The notes under the pieces were generated by a model. That model saw nothing but the letters and a program-made list of their open reading frames with translations, ran no database searches and had not been told where the DNA came from. From contig NC_059478.1 in assembly GCF_018139145.2 (NCBI RefSeq), positions 25,389,001 to 25,453,000 of the forward strand: DNA of 64,000 bases. Reading direction: 5' to 3'. This stretch comes from Gymnogyps californianus (lineage: Eukaryota; Chordata; Aves; Accipitriformes; Cathartidae). Positions 52,481 through 64,000 of the stretch are shown here, piece by piece. The translations under genes were made by a program, and so were the position numbers. The first letter of the stretch is position 1. Each line of letters starts with the position of its first letter.

Positions 52481-52517
52481 CTTTAACTTGAGATGGCCCA
52501 ACTTTAACTTGAGATGG
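52481..52517. repeat. Two tandem copies of a 21-base unit
   Basis: CTTTAACTTGAGATGG occurs at 52481-52496 and again at 52502-52517. The flanks CCCCATCT (52474-52481) and AGATGGGG (52512-52519) are inverted, so the pair could fold as a hairpin. Confidence 0.75.
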
Positions 52518-53712
52518 GGTCTAACCTGCTCAATGACAGGACCAGATATTACAGGGAAGACCTCCTGTTCCCCCATCTCTCCTCCCACCACTGAGACACA
52601 GGGCTGCAAGTACCTGCCTCCATACAAAGACACCTCAGTCCCACCCTGTCACCCACCTGATGCTGTGATGGTAGCAAAGGCAGGGGGTTGGGTATAACCA
52701 GCTCAGGAAACAGCAGCTGGATTTCCACCACCCCCATAGTGGTGTCTAAGTGAACAGTGAAATCTTTCCCTCTTCCCTGCTTGAGGGATGGCACGAAGGA
52801 GTTCATCTGGACTGTGCAGAGAGCATCCTTGATCCCACAGCCACCAGCCCAACGTAACACCCAACAAGGACTGGCAAGGGCCAAGGAGCTAAGGCTAAGA
52901 AATGGGTAAAAAGCAATGCAAATCAGGAGGCTCTCCTGGCCCCAAACGTCCTCGTTGTCCTGCCATACCCTGGCCTCTTATAGGTATGAACTGCACAGGG
53001 GACCTCTAGGCTTGAAACCACCTCAGCGCAGAGGTTATGCCTCATGTTCAACCCTTCAGATGCCCACACACAGCCAATTCTCCGGCTCTCAGTCACGAGG
53101 GTGACTGCCCAGGCCTTAATATTTGTAAAGTCCTTAGGAAATCCTTGGAAGGGAAGAGCAGAGTATTATTATGAAATAATAGCTTTTTATTCTGCTCCAT
53201 CTGAAAGCAGTGGTTCTTTGTTCAGCCCTGTGCTGTCTAAGCCAAGGGTTAAAACTTGACTGGCTGGGATGTAAGGAGGCCATCCCCCGCGGTGGGGGAG
53301 AGGCAGACTTCTGAGGATCTGAAGAACAAGATGTCTTTCTAACCTGTTCGGACTCCAATAAACAGCTTTAGATCTAACAATAGGGGGCTGAAAACCCAAA
53401 TGCCCCAAAGCCTGGAGGCAATCAGGACTGTTTAAGCATCCACAACTGACATTTCTAACACCACCTGAAATGTGTATTTTCCTTTCTGTTTCAAAGCCTT
53501 ATTTTCCAATCAGATTATGTGCAGGATAAATACCCTTATACGGTGACAGCAGGCACTGCACAAGAAAATTGGGGATAATGGTAAATGCAAAGATTTACAG
53601 ATACTTATCTCAGCATCTGCAAGAAGTATTAGCTTTGAATGCGGTGTTCAAACACAATGTCAATCACCGGAACCCAGAGAAACTGCAAACTTGCTTAGCT
53701 GAACTCAGCCCT

Positions 53713-53744
53713 AAAATAAATTAAATAAAATTAAATAAATAAAA
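53713..53744. repeat. (AAAT)n-like simple repeat
   Basis: Imperfect AAAT/AAATT repeat of 32 bases composed only of A and T. Confidence 0.8.
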
Positions 53745-54859
53745 CAGAACTAGGTTTTTTAGAGACCATCTCTCGAATGGCAAATAGCAGCCGCATGCAT
53801 GAAATGCCCAGCTAGTCCAGGCTGACAAAGCACAAGAACAGATGAGCGACCAAGAGGAACGACCCTGGTGCATTGGGAGGGCTCCTGTCTGGGGCCAGGG
53901 ACACCCAGCCATGAGGGACCCCACGATCGGGCAGGCAACTCGACCACCACCTGCACATACAGCAGGCACAGACAACACCATGGCTGCCATGGAGTACGTC
54001 AGCGCTGGTCAGCCACGCTGGAGGAATGGCCACACAAGCACCCCAAGCTCACTTCAGTCACAAAGCAGCACCCACATGCTCAAAACATCACACTGCAACC
54101 CCCTGCCTTGGGGACCATGAAGCCTCAATGGTTTCAGCTGTCACCATTCCCTCCACACCTCCCACCCAGGAAGGGGACCCCAAGCTCAGGCTGTTGCGAA
54201 CAATCCCTGACCAACACCACTCAGGACAATGCACCTACACACAAATTTGCCAACCAGCAGCTGTTAAATGCACACACAGGTCCTACACATTCCCACATAA
54301 ATAATCCATGTAGCAAAGAGGACCCTGCAACACATTTAATCTGACACTGACCTAGGAGGAAAGGATGTGCGATCAGGTCCTTAAACTTTAATGAATCACC
54401 TCGAAAAAGAATACAACAGTCACCAGCTTAAAAATACTCTATGATCAGCAACTTCAATGGAGAGGAGAGATGAAGGAGGAGGAGGATGCCTGTTCAACAG
54501 TCCAGATCATTTTACCACTCAAGATCCAACACATACTGGTATCTCTGAAGAGGTGGCTGGACCTCCTTCGGCTGGCCAGCTGTACCCTGAAAGTGCAGGA
54601 TCCACTCTCCGATCGTCAGCTCCTTCCCCTGCACTTGCTTTCAGCACTGAACATCTTTCACACCCCCAAAGTTAGCCAGGCACGCAACCGATCCTCCAGA
54701 TAAACAGTCCGACATCTCACAGCGAGTCTTGGGCCACAGCCATTGATCATCAACAGAAAAAGCGAAGCTGTGATCTGAAATCTTATCTGGTCGCTGCAGA
54801 AATGCAGCGGCGAAGGTCAACTTTCCATCATTCAGCAAAGAGATTCAGCGCCAGCACAT

Positions 54860-55230
54860 AAAGAAACACTAAAAAATATCGCTGTTGAGTTAAGACAACT
54901 TTGGGGTTTCTGCTTTGCAGCCAAATATCACTCAGCGGCCATTAAACAGATTTTTTAGCCATCAGTGGAACATTAGAAATTCCATGAATTTGAAGTTTAT
55001 TATTTCCACAATACAGTTTATACTTTTTTCAGGATTTATACTCCTTGGCTTCACTCTTTCAGCTATAAATAAAACCATTTGCTAAGTTGGCTGATACACC
55101 GCAGCCCATGACTGGCACATTTATGCAAGTTGGCTAAAAAACAAGATGGTTCAAGGAATCGCCAGAAACACTAAATCCATTTATTTCAAATCCATTTTGA
55201 AACATCTAATAAATCTGCAGGGATCACTTC
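54860..55230. promoter_or_regulatory. Candidate regulatory element in intron 1
   Basis: A 370-base AT-leaning block with GGCCATTAAACAG, AAGTTTATTATTTCC, AGCTATAAATAAAACC and a repeated TAAGTTGGCTGA / CAAGTTGGCTAA word pair. No coding frame is plausible. Its character is that of conserved non-coding DNA, but this is untested. Confidence 0.25.
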
Positions 55231-58200
55231 ATATACCGAACTGGCTAAACTCAAGTAGCCGTTGCTTCTGCGCAGCATCTCTGACGTTTATGGAGTGGCT
55301 GATGTGCATTTTACAGCTTTCAATCTCAAGTCCTTCACAGTCCATCACAAAATATTCATGTCTTTGGATAGTCTTCAGAAAGGAAACTAGGAGGAAGAAA
55401 CGGCAAAAGAGATCCAGCAGAACAGTGTCATAGGATTGCCGTGCCTTCTCAGAAGAAGCTGGAAATGGAAAGGAAACCCACATCCATGGGTTCCCATACT
55501 GGTGGGACGCACCTGGCAGAAGACGGGGCATGCAGGGGTCTTTGCACCCTAGGCATCCCAAGCAAGAAGATATCCCATGTATTGCTCGAGAGACTAGTCT
55601 CCACTCCCCCAGACCTCCTGGAAGACACTTTCCTCGATAGAGAAGATACAGCAGCTTCTTAAGAGAGAGCGTAACGTTCCCTTTCATCAGCTTTACACCT
55701 ACAATGAATCTATTTCACACAGCTGTGTTGCCCCTGGGGCTTGTTCACACTATCCCTTTTGTACACTCAAGACATGTTCTCATCATGTGTTACAGCAGCA
55801 ATGAGTGGCGACAGGTGCTAGGAGGGGAAAAGCATCACGTAGACCAGAGTGCTGCAACTCTGATCTTGCCTGAAGTCAAGGTATATACAGGCTCATCACA
55901 AGCAAAAAGCAGATCTGGAAGCTGCTCTGGTCCACCAACAAGCTCCAGCAAGATGGTGAGCCTGCACAGCTAATCCCTAAGTCAAAGGGAGTTGGAGAGC
56001 TTTAAGCCTCGTGAGGCTGGGCCAATGGCAAACACTGCATCGGACTAAATTTGCACAGCTTTTGGGGTAGACGGAAATTCTGAAATCCGCCCAACTCTCA
56101 GAGCTCCCTGGTTAGCAAGAGGCAAGCGATGAAAGATTTGATCACAGGAGAAGAAAATAAAGATATCCAACTCAACGTTTTTATCATAACACTTGTAATC
56201 TGTGCCCTGGGAACTACTCAGAAACAGAAAGTAACTCTAGCCTCAGGATACGTCAACAGATCTTACCCCAGCGCACAAGGGACTGACGGCAGCTTTGCTT
56301 CTCCAGTAAGACGAGCAGGCCAAAGGAGAAGGCACGAAATTCATCTCCCCGGGAGAGGGCTGCGCAGGAAACCCTAAGCTAGAGGCAGGGGCTGAATATG
56401 CAACAGGAGCTTTTGCACGCTTACTTTCTGAGCAAAACCAAAACGTTGCAAAGCTGCTCAGATAGGTGATGATCAGCATTGCAAAAGCACGGCAGGCCCT
56501 CCAGAAACAAACTCAAGCTGTGTGGTGCTCCCAGCCGAGAAAGCAACTTGAGCCCTGGGGAAACTGCAAAACTTTGAGCCTTGATTAGGCCAAGAGAGAC
56601 GTGAGAGAATAAATGAGACCACTAATAGATGAGAACCATGGTCCAGGGCTTTCCTCCCTGCCTCCCCTGCTCCAGGAGGCCATGCTTCCAGCCAGGAGTT
56701 GATTTTCTTCTAGCCAGCAAAGCCATACTTCTGAGTTTAGGTTTGGGGCGCTCTGACCTCCAAGACCCACAGCTTGGGTACGCTCCCTGATAGCTGTGTG
56801 TTGGGTTTTCCTTACCTGAAAGCATCATTATTGCTTGGAAGTACCTCCTCTCCCTTTGTATCTCCCGAACAGCAGCAATAGATAGCTGCCAGCAGCCATA
56901 TTTCATCCATGGAAATGCCAACCATTTTGGAGCATACAACACTCGACAAACATGAAAACCAGTGGGATGTTATTATCGCTTTGCCCTGTCTGGTTAACAG
57001 GTGACGAGATTACAGCCCCCAACAGCACGCTGCTATGTAATTCACCTCCCTGATGCCCCCAACCCTTACAGGAGAACACTCCTGACCACCACTGCAACAT
57101 GCAGCACCCAAGGTGCAAAGCAACGCTAGATACTTCTCCGCCTCTGCTCCTGCCACTGGGAGCAAAAAAGCAATCATTCCCGGCTCCTCCCTGGTGCAAC
57201 TGCTCAGAAATTGCTGAGTTCGACCTCACTTATCACTGGATGTAGTGCAGTTCTGTGTTCTAATCCCCTACATCTGCATTTTGTACAGCCCTTTTTTAAG
57301 GCTCTTCGGATCCGCTTTACAGTTTATTGCCCTGCTCAAGCAAGATGACGCATCTTTAAACTTTCCACTCAAAAGAAGCGCTGAGGAATTAAACCATTCA
57401 AAACCCAAGAAGCTGCCTCGGAAAATGGTCCCCACAGAAAATGGCCAGCAGGAGTTTTTTAAAGTCATAAACTTAATGAGACAAGGGATTATCTTTTCTG
57501 TTGGAAAGACTCCTCATTCCTGGTATCATAACAAAATATTGAACCATTTGAGAACTTTTCTTTTTAGCTTTGATCAAAAACTAGGACGATGACAAACAAG
57601 TGCTGAGCTCAGAGTAAAAAAAAGGAACATTTCTGTTTCCCTACGTGGAGACAGAAAAAGGCTTCCCAGCACAGACCTAACAAACAGCCCCTTCTCCTCT
57701 ACCCCAACTCAAGAAGTCCTTGTACGTTTGTTTCCAGTTTAGACAATCCTAAAGCCACCTAGACCCTACAGGTCCAAGCTGAAGTTTCCTCACTGATACA
57801 TCCCAGCAGTCAGAAAACGTTTATCACAGTCTCTAGAAGCTCAAATACACTTCAGAAGTTTTAAGGTCCCTGGATCCAAATGAGAAGAAAACCAGCCCAG
57901 CCTGGCTGGCAAAGTTATTTGTGATGGAAAAGCCCAAGAGGAACCAGGCAACATACACACCAAGAAGAACAAGATCCAAGAGCAGAGATGCTGCTGTCAC
58001 CTGGCTGCTTATGGGGTTGACCTTTACATCCTTCCCCCTTACAAGAACCTCAGCTTCACACCCACCCGCAGGTCCCCGGGGACCCCCATCACACAGGAGA
58101 GAGCATTGGCTCCAGTTCATCTGGGCTTTGGGGTATGCAGGGTCTGGCCAGCACATATGCACCAATCCAAGCAACAAGGACAACAACAATAGAGAGGGAA

Positions 58201-60092
58201 CCATTTCATCCCGTGTCTTAAAGCCATCAGCCTACTCCTCCTCTTTGCCCTCGACACCGCAGGGAGCCTCTGACCCTAACCAGCTCCCTGAGCACAACCC
58301 CCAGCGCCTCGCTGTTCAATAGGGGGGCTCTCCGTGGGGGCTTGGGCTGCGTTTCAAAGACAAAACGTTGCCAGAACAGGAAAACCCTGGGAAAAAAACG
58401 AACGGGCAGCTCTGCTACTCTCTATTAGGCCTGCAGGAAGCCAAGGATGCCTCCTAACACCCAACGGACAGGGTCCCCCAGCAAGGGTGCTAAGCCAGGA
58501 ACCACATGGCCCGACAAGCACATGCTGCCTGCCACATCAGACCCTTGAAGGATTATTTGTATACAAGGCTGTGTTGAATCAGGGCAGCCAGAGGGAGTGA
58601 TGTGGCTCCAATGAGGAGTGTACACATGGCCTCCCCTCATGGTGGAGATGACCTGACCAGCCCTGCCATTGGCAGCACCAGGTTGAGGAATAGCCACTGC
58701 ACTGGTGGGCAGTATCTTCAATGGGAAGGTTTGGGCAGGACAGACAGAAGAGGGGAAAGCCAAGTTTTATTTGACTCAGCAGCAGGCAGAGAGACCTGAG
58801 ATGATCTCCAGGCCCAACACACAACCACTGCTGGGAGCAGAATCCAATGCCTTGCCCTACCAGGGCTGGTCTTGTAGAGTTAATGCTATGGGACCAAACC
58901 CCTGCGGCCTCAGCTGAGCCCTGGGAAAATGTTGGGAATATGTCAGCCCTTTGTGCTTCGTTTATTATCTGGAGAAGGCAGGACCCTCCACAGTACAGGC
59001 AGATGCTACAGTCGCTCTGATTCCAGAAGGAAACTTCTGCCACTACATGTGCAAGCACTTTTCTGCACTCTGCCCCAGTGATGTTCCCACATTCAGCAAA
59101 AAAAAAATAAAAAAACCCCAAACATTCCGTTTGGTTAGGTTAAGTTAGCTGTTTTTACTGTAAGGTTCAAGCTAGACTCTGTGACTACCTGTGTAACCAT
59201 AAAAGCGCACATTGGCATGACTGGCTTCCTTGGATCTTAACAGAAAAAAAATAAAAGCTAAGCTCTAAAAAGAAAAAAAAATGCTTTTGGTCCCCACCAG
59301 GTGATTTCTTGCTCTCACCTGGATTTGGCATGCAGATGTACAGCACCACCAGCACCCGGGCTGATGAAGAACCTGCTCCTACCAGCAGCAGAAAAACGGT
59401 CCCAACCCCCACAGCCATCGCATCTCCTTCCCTGGGCGACCCCAGTGCAGCACTGCAATTTATTACAGATGGCTTCATCAACGATAACCAAACACGACAC
59501 CCAGTCACCCCGATTTCACTTGCAGTCCAGCTGTCCTGGAGAAGGGACAAGCCATCCCACTGCCGGGCTAAGACGCAATCAAATATTTAAATGAACATTT
59601 CTTCTCTAGGTCAGCTTCGCCTTCCTCCTGCCGGCGGCTACCAAGTGGCAGAGCGATCTCCTTGCATTACCGTGACAACCCGAGGATGGGTTACAGCCAT
59701 CGCCAGGCTGCTGAATGGCAGAGTTTGGGTACTTGACATGCCACAATAGGATACGTTTGCCTTTTTTCAGAAACAAGAGGCCGACATTGTGAAGCAGTTA
59801 AAGCCAGACTTCCAAGCGAGGCCATCACCACACACGGGCTCAAAAGGCTTTGTCTGCCCTTCTAAGAGAAATTTCATAATATGCGAGGGTGAGCAGTCAG
59901 CAAAAGGCTTGGATCTCTCGACTTATAATCATCCCCGGTTTCCTCACAACGGCCCTGAATACATCTTTGATTGGTTATGTATGAGAGGAACCGTCCCCAG
60001 CGTGGTGCCAGACATGTGCAACACAGACCTGGGTTGGACTCTCGAGCAGGAAGAAGAATTCAATTCAGCAGCCATGCTCGAAGGGGGGGAAG

Positions 60093-60108
60093 AAAAAAAA
60101 AAAAAAAA
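60093..60108. repeat. Poly-A run (16 A)
   Basis: A16 preceded by an A/G stretch, within the motif-rich region 60110-61270. No retroposon body was recognised upstream. Confidence 0.85.
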
Positions 60109-60885
60109 GTAAAAATGTGGCAATTATTTCATCCCGAATGGTTTCGAGCTATTACTGGTTCAATAAGGGCTTGCCTGGAAATTAAAGGCTAGAGCACTTG
60201 CGGTCCCCCCTGCAGACGATGCAAAGAGCCAGTTCCCAGGCTACGGCTCTTATCCCCCAAAAGGGCATTTCCACCCGCTCCTCTGCTTCTCGCCCCAAAG
60301 GCGAGGGCCACCCTGCCCTGGGCGGGGGGGGAACCCATCCCTCCGAGTGCCCAGCCACCTCCAGCATCCACCCAGGACCCCAGCTCCGGCCCCCCCGGGG
60401 GCGAGGAGGGGAGGGGGGTGCGGATCCGGTGCTCATCCACCGCGCAAGTGGCTTTCCTGTTGTTCTAGGCGAACAAAAGCAGAGTGGCGCAGTGGGCCCC
60501 GAGAAGGGTGCCTTCCCTTTAATGAACGTGATTTCAATCCCAGTGAATATTCATAAAATTACCCCGGCTCTAATTTGTATAAAATGACAGCCTGCAAACC
60601 AGGGATGATTGAAGAGGACCAAAATCATTTTGTTTGATTACAATCTCCCCTCCCTCCTCCCCCCCTCCCCACCTTCATTATCTTTTATGTCTATTTAAAC
60701 TCTGGACACTGCATATTCATCTCAATTCTCCCTCCATCTCTCCTTCTGTTTGTGGGCTGCTGCTGCTTTTATTTTTTTTCCCCCCTCCCATCTCTCCTCC
60801 TTTCATTGTAATTTTCTTCTTGCTTCTGTTGTGCACTCAGGGATTTGAGGAGGTTTTCTGGGGGTGGGGGTGGACTTCATTTTAT

Positions 60886-60905
60886 AAAAAAAAAAAAAAA
60901 AAAAA
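60886..60905. repeat. Poly-A run (20 A)
   Basis: Twenty consecutive A on the plus strand, between a G-rich and an AT-rich segment. Simple sequence. Confidence 0.88.
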
Positions 60906-60990
60906 TAGTGTGTTGTCTGGATAGAAAATTACATTTGCATGCTCGAGGGGCCTGAGGGCTTCTCTGTGGGCTTGGCAGAGATCCTACCTC

Positions 60991-61006
60991 GGGGAGGGGG
61001 GGAGGG
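60991..61006 (+). other. Potential G-quadruplex
   Basis: GGGGAGGGGGGGAGGG provides four runs of at least three G with one-base loops, the compact type expected to be most stable. It is on the non-template strand relative to plus, antisense to ZSWIM5. Confidence 0.5.
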
Positions 61007-64000
61007 AGGTGGAAGATGCTGATTTGATTTCCTCCTCTTCCCACCCCTTCCCCCTTTCCTTTCCATATTATAAATGTCTGCCTGATTTTTCTTTTCTTTT
61101 TCTGCATGTGCAAACCACTTGAAGAACAATGGCACAGATTAGAGGCCTTCCTTAGGGCTGTTTATGAATGCAGTTGTGGAGTTCAGCAAAGCAGAAACAT
61201 TACATACAGTAATTGGACATTTAATTACTAATGAAGCTAGCAACTGAGTATTTTTTTTTTCCAAGGGTCTGAAGCAATGTGACAGACCCTCCAACTGCAG
61301 GTTTAATTATGGTTGGAGATGGGCTTAATACTCCATCTTACACTCTATTACCCTCTCGAAAGCCCTTCTGGCCTTTTATTTGTAATTTTTATGCCCCTGC
61401 CCTCTCCAAGGAGGGAAACATCCTGACGTTCAGGCCACCGGATGGGATGATGCTTCTGCTGCTGCTCTTGATTGCTGCGAAGCTGAAGCCAGCCTTGGAC
61501 AGGTTTCCTACGGAGCCAGGTCTCCTAGGAGCGTGGAGGGAAGAAACCTGTTTTGGTGGCCAAGAACATTCAGAACCGATCCCTCCTTGCATGCTCATGT
61601 CCCGGTTTTGGCCCAACCCAGTTTTCGACATCTCAGCAGGTTTCAGTCCCTCCTTTTAAGAAGTCAAATACTTAGATCATTTATACCCACTTGGAGAGAT
61701 TTCTTCTCCTCCTAGTATCTAGCTTAAGTTTTCTTTTCCTTCCTCCCCTTCACCAAGTCACTGTTTTCTCCAAGGCCCACGGGGGAACTGGAAATGAAGG
61801 CCTTTGTGGAAGTCCCCACGCTGCAGAGGAGCCAGAGCAGGCTCCAGGAAGTGTGAAAGCAAAGTTTTTTCCCCAGAAAGTTTTGCTCCCCTCGGTTTAT
61901 AATCAGGCATCTGTGCAACATTGGGCTGGTTTCAGGAGGAAGAGGTGAGCAGCTCATGGGTCTGGGAGCCAAATTGGGCTAGGTTCACCTAGGTACCGGA
62001 GGTCTCAATCCTACCACTGGCAGCACATCTCAGAGGAACCCAAAACGATGAGCCAGTCTGCACTGGATCACAGCTTTCACCTCTATCTTGTCTCTGACAG
62101 AGGCTGACAACCCCTAGGAAGACACAGTGAGAGCTTCTGCCCTGCATCTGGCAAGAAGCAGCTTCAGGACTTCCTGAGTTGGAAGCTACATCTGGACCAT
62201 CTGGTTTAATACCACTGAAATGGGGCTGGAATACGGCTAACAAGCAAGTTTGGAGCTTTTTGATCTCATTCTGCCTCACTGAGTTTCATTCATTGCTGCT
62301 CCAATTTCCTTCTTCAGGTGAAAGGAGACTAAGTGCCAGGCAATCCTACCTCCTCGTGCGGAGTGCTAAGCTCCAGGGAGCAGAACCTCCAGCTTCTGTT
62401 GATCAGAAAACCTTCTAATTGATTACAGATGAATGCCGTGCAGCAAAACTGTTGGATTTTAAGAGCACAGAGAGCACTTTCGTAAAATGTCATATGCATA
62501 TTGGGATTTTTCTTTCCTGGTTTTAATGACAAAGTGCAAATTTGGGGGGAGAAAAGGCAGGAGAAGGCAGAGTAACAGATGTGAGGAGACAAAAAATGTT
62601 CCCGAAGAGTAAGTCACCCACTTCTTCCTCCAGATTTCCCAGCACATCCCCCTACCTCTGTAAGACTGTATGCTCTCAAGGTTTGTTTGTGCCAATGCTC
62701 ACGTGTATTACAAAGCGTATGACCAACGCTCAAACAGGGGCCATAGATTCAACTGGCCTGCACAGCAGGGCCATCTCCTCTGGTCTCAGGGTGCCAAGCC
62801 AGCGGGAAGGACTCATGTCTATGGGAATGTTGTGCCAATTTAGCTAAATCCACTACAAAATGGAGCAGTCGGTCTCCCACTCACATGGCTAATGGTGGGA
62901 TTCATCTCCTACCCACTGAGCGTCTAAGCCAGCGGACAAGGCTCCTCTACCATCAACTGCAAGAAAATCATCTATGTACCCCAAAGGACTGGGTTAGCAT
63001 CACCTCCAGGCAGCACCGGTCTCTCCAGTGACTATGAGAGATCTTGGAGGACTATACTGAAAAACACACATAACTTTTAGACAGCAGACAGCAGGCAAGA
63101 GGAATCCCTCTCAAACAGCATTTGCTTGGGTAATAGATGCAGTTTCCCCCCAGGATTTACCTTCCAAATGTGGGATTCAGCCAGTATCAAAAGTTCACTG
63201 GCATCAGTGAGAGGCCCCGCTGTTCTGCCTCCGACTTGGATCCTAGACAATTTGCCCCTGGCTGTTTTCAGAAGCGGATACCATGCTCCTTGGACCAGGA
63301 ACAAGAATATGCACTGAGCTTCTTTCTAAACTTTGCCCAGTTCCTCAGCTTTGACTGAATTCAAGAGGTTTTTTGTTGCATGGACACTGGAGGGCAGAGG
63401 GTCTCAGGGGATGCAGCAACCTGGCCCCCATTCACCTTCCTCGCACATGGAAGCAGTCAAACAAGAACTACTTCCATGTCCCCTGAGATGATTTTCAGCC
63501 TGTCCTTCGCACAGGGATGCAGCTGGTGGACTCGGTCACTGCTTTAATAAGTCTTTTTAGATCCCTTTTCACATCAGGCTAAACAATGGGGGACCACCAC
63601 AAAGTGGGGCAATGCAGGACATGGGAGGTCCCCTTTCAGAAAGGGCAAACAGCCCGTACAAGCCTGCATGGACAGACGGCATCTCTGCCCAGATCCTGCT
63701 ACCGGAAATTGGGTGCAGCCAAGTAGAGGGATCTTTTGGCCTGTGCTCTGCCTTCACCCCCTGCCAGCTACCTCAGCATGTGGCGCCCACCTCGCGTTTC
63801 AAAGGAATGCCAAATTTCATCAAGGGCCATTTCCAGGAACACCTCAAGCACCAGCTCACCAGCAGCAGCCCCTGCCCTGTGGGAGCTGACCATTGCCGGT
63901 TCAGCACTACAGAAACGCTGGTGGCCAGACTCATCTGCTTTCCTGCATGCCAGAAAAACACGACCCATTGACTCATCTCAGTGTTTCCATCTGCTCAGAG

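Larger units (their letters stand above)
60110..61270. promoter_or_regulatory. Composite regulatory-looking region in intron 1
   Basis: A GC- and CpG-rich segment (60270-60450) is followed by AT-rich motif blocks. TGAATATTCA is a palindrome at 60544-60553 and TATAAAA lies at 60578-60584. Pyrimidine tracts fill 60644-60830, and a potential G-quadruplex lies at 60991-61006. A homeodomain cluster then has TAATTGG at 61210-61216 and TTAATTA at 61221-61227. This contrast of composition over 1.1 kb is the strongest regulatory-looking signal in the window. It could be a distal enhancer or an alternative promoter. Confidence 0.33.
48200..64000 (-). other. Intron 1 of ZSWIM5, distal part (continues past the window)
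   Basis: 15.8 kb running toward the unseen first exon. It contains AT-rich motif blocks at 48430-48680, 49180-49310, 54860-55230 and 60110-61270, a small tandem repeat at 52481-52517 and several A/T simple repeats. No GC-rich first exon with the expected ZSWIM5 N-terminal sequence was found, so exon 1 lies further right. Confidence 0.78.

Noticed and set aside
59789..60112. Plus-strand frame of about 107 codons ending in poly-Lys
   Set aside because: It has no ATG at its start, no homologue I recognise, and the lysine tail is only the A16 run.
60578..60584. TATAAAA as a promoter TATA box
   Set aside because: One TATA-like word in AT-rich DNA is weak evidence, and no initiator, first exon or start codon context follows. 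Mentioned only as part of the composite region.

Overview
The window is vertebrate nuclear DNA, most likely from a bird. The lineage call rests on compact introns, a GC-balanced base composition, no recognisable mammalian repeats, and a protein very close to vertebrate ZSWIM5. It holds part of one gene, read on the minus strand: ZSWIM5, a SWIM-type zinc finger protein. Ten consecutive coding exons, numbered 2 to 11 by homology, lie between 26537 and 1553. Each has an AG acceptor and a GT donor, and all join in one uninterrupted frame of 1,854 bases (618 codons). The GC-rich first exon would lie beyond position 64000. The exons for the C-terminal part would lie to the left of position 1.

Layout on the plus strand: 1-1552 is the start of intron 11. 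Exons 11 to 7 are packed into 1553-6048. Exons 6 and 5 follow at 8413-8589 and 10902-11081, then a 5.4 kb intron 4, exons 4 and 3 only 567 bases apart (16496-17362), an 8.8 kb intron 2, and exon 2 (26181-26537), which carries the SWIM zinc-binding motif. The remaining 37.5 kb (26538-64000) is intron 1. I found no second gene, RNA gene, CRISPR array or intact mobile element in it.

The introns contain the less ordinary material. There is a 280-base, 98 percent purine tract at 37808-38087. Several AT-richer blocks carry homeodomain, POU, forkhead, GATA and TCF-like words and read like non-coding regulatory elements (notably 9540-9830, 14040-14490, 19120-19860, 34860-35740, 42930-43330, 49180-49310, 54860-55230, 60110-61270). 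There is a short CpG-rich patch with a strong start-codon context at 20647-20820, and small tandem or palindromic repeats sit close to two 3' splice sites. Conservation could not be computed here, so the regulatory calls are inferences from motif content. No new biological system was found; the window is an ordinary gene with a regulatory-looking set of introns.
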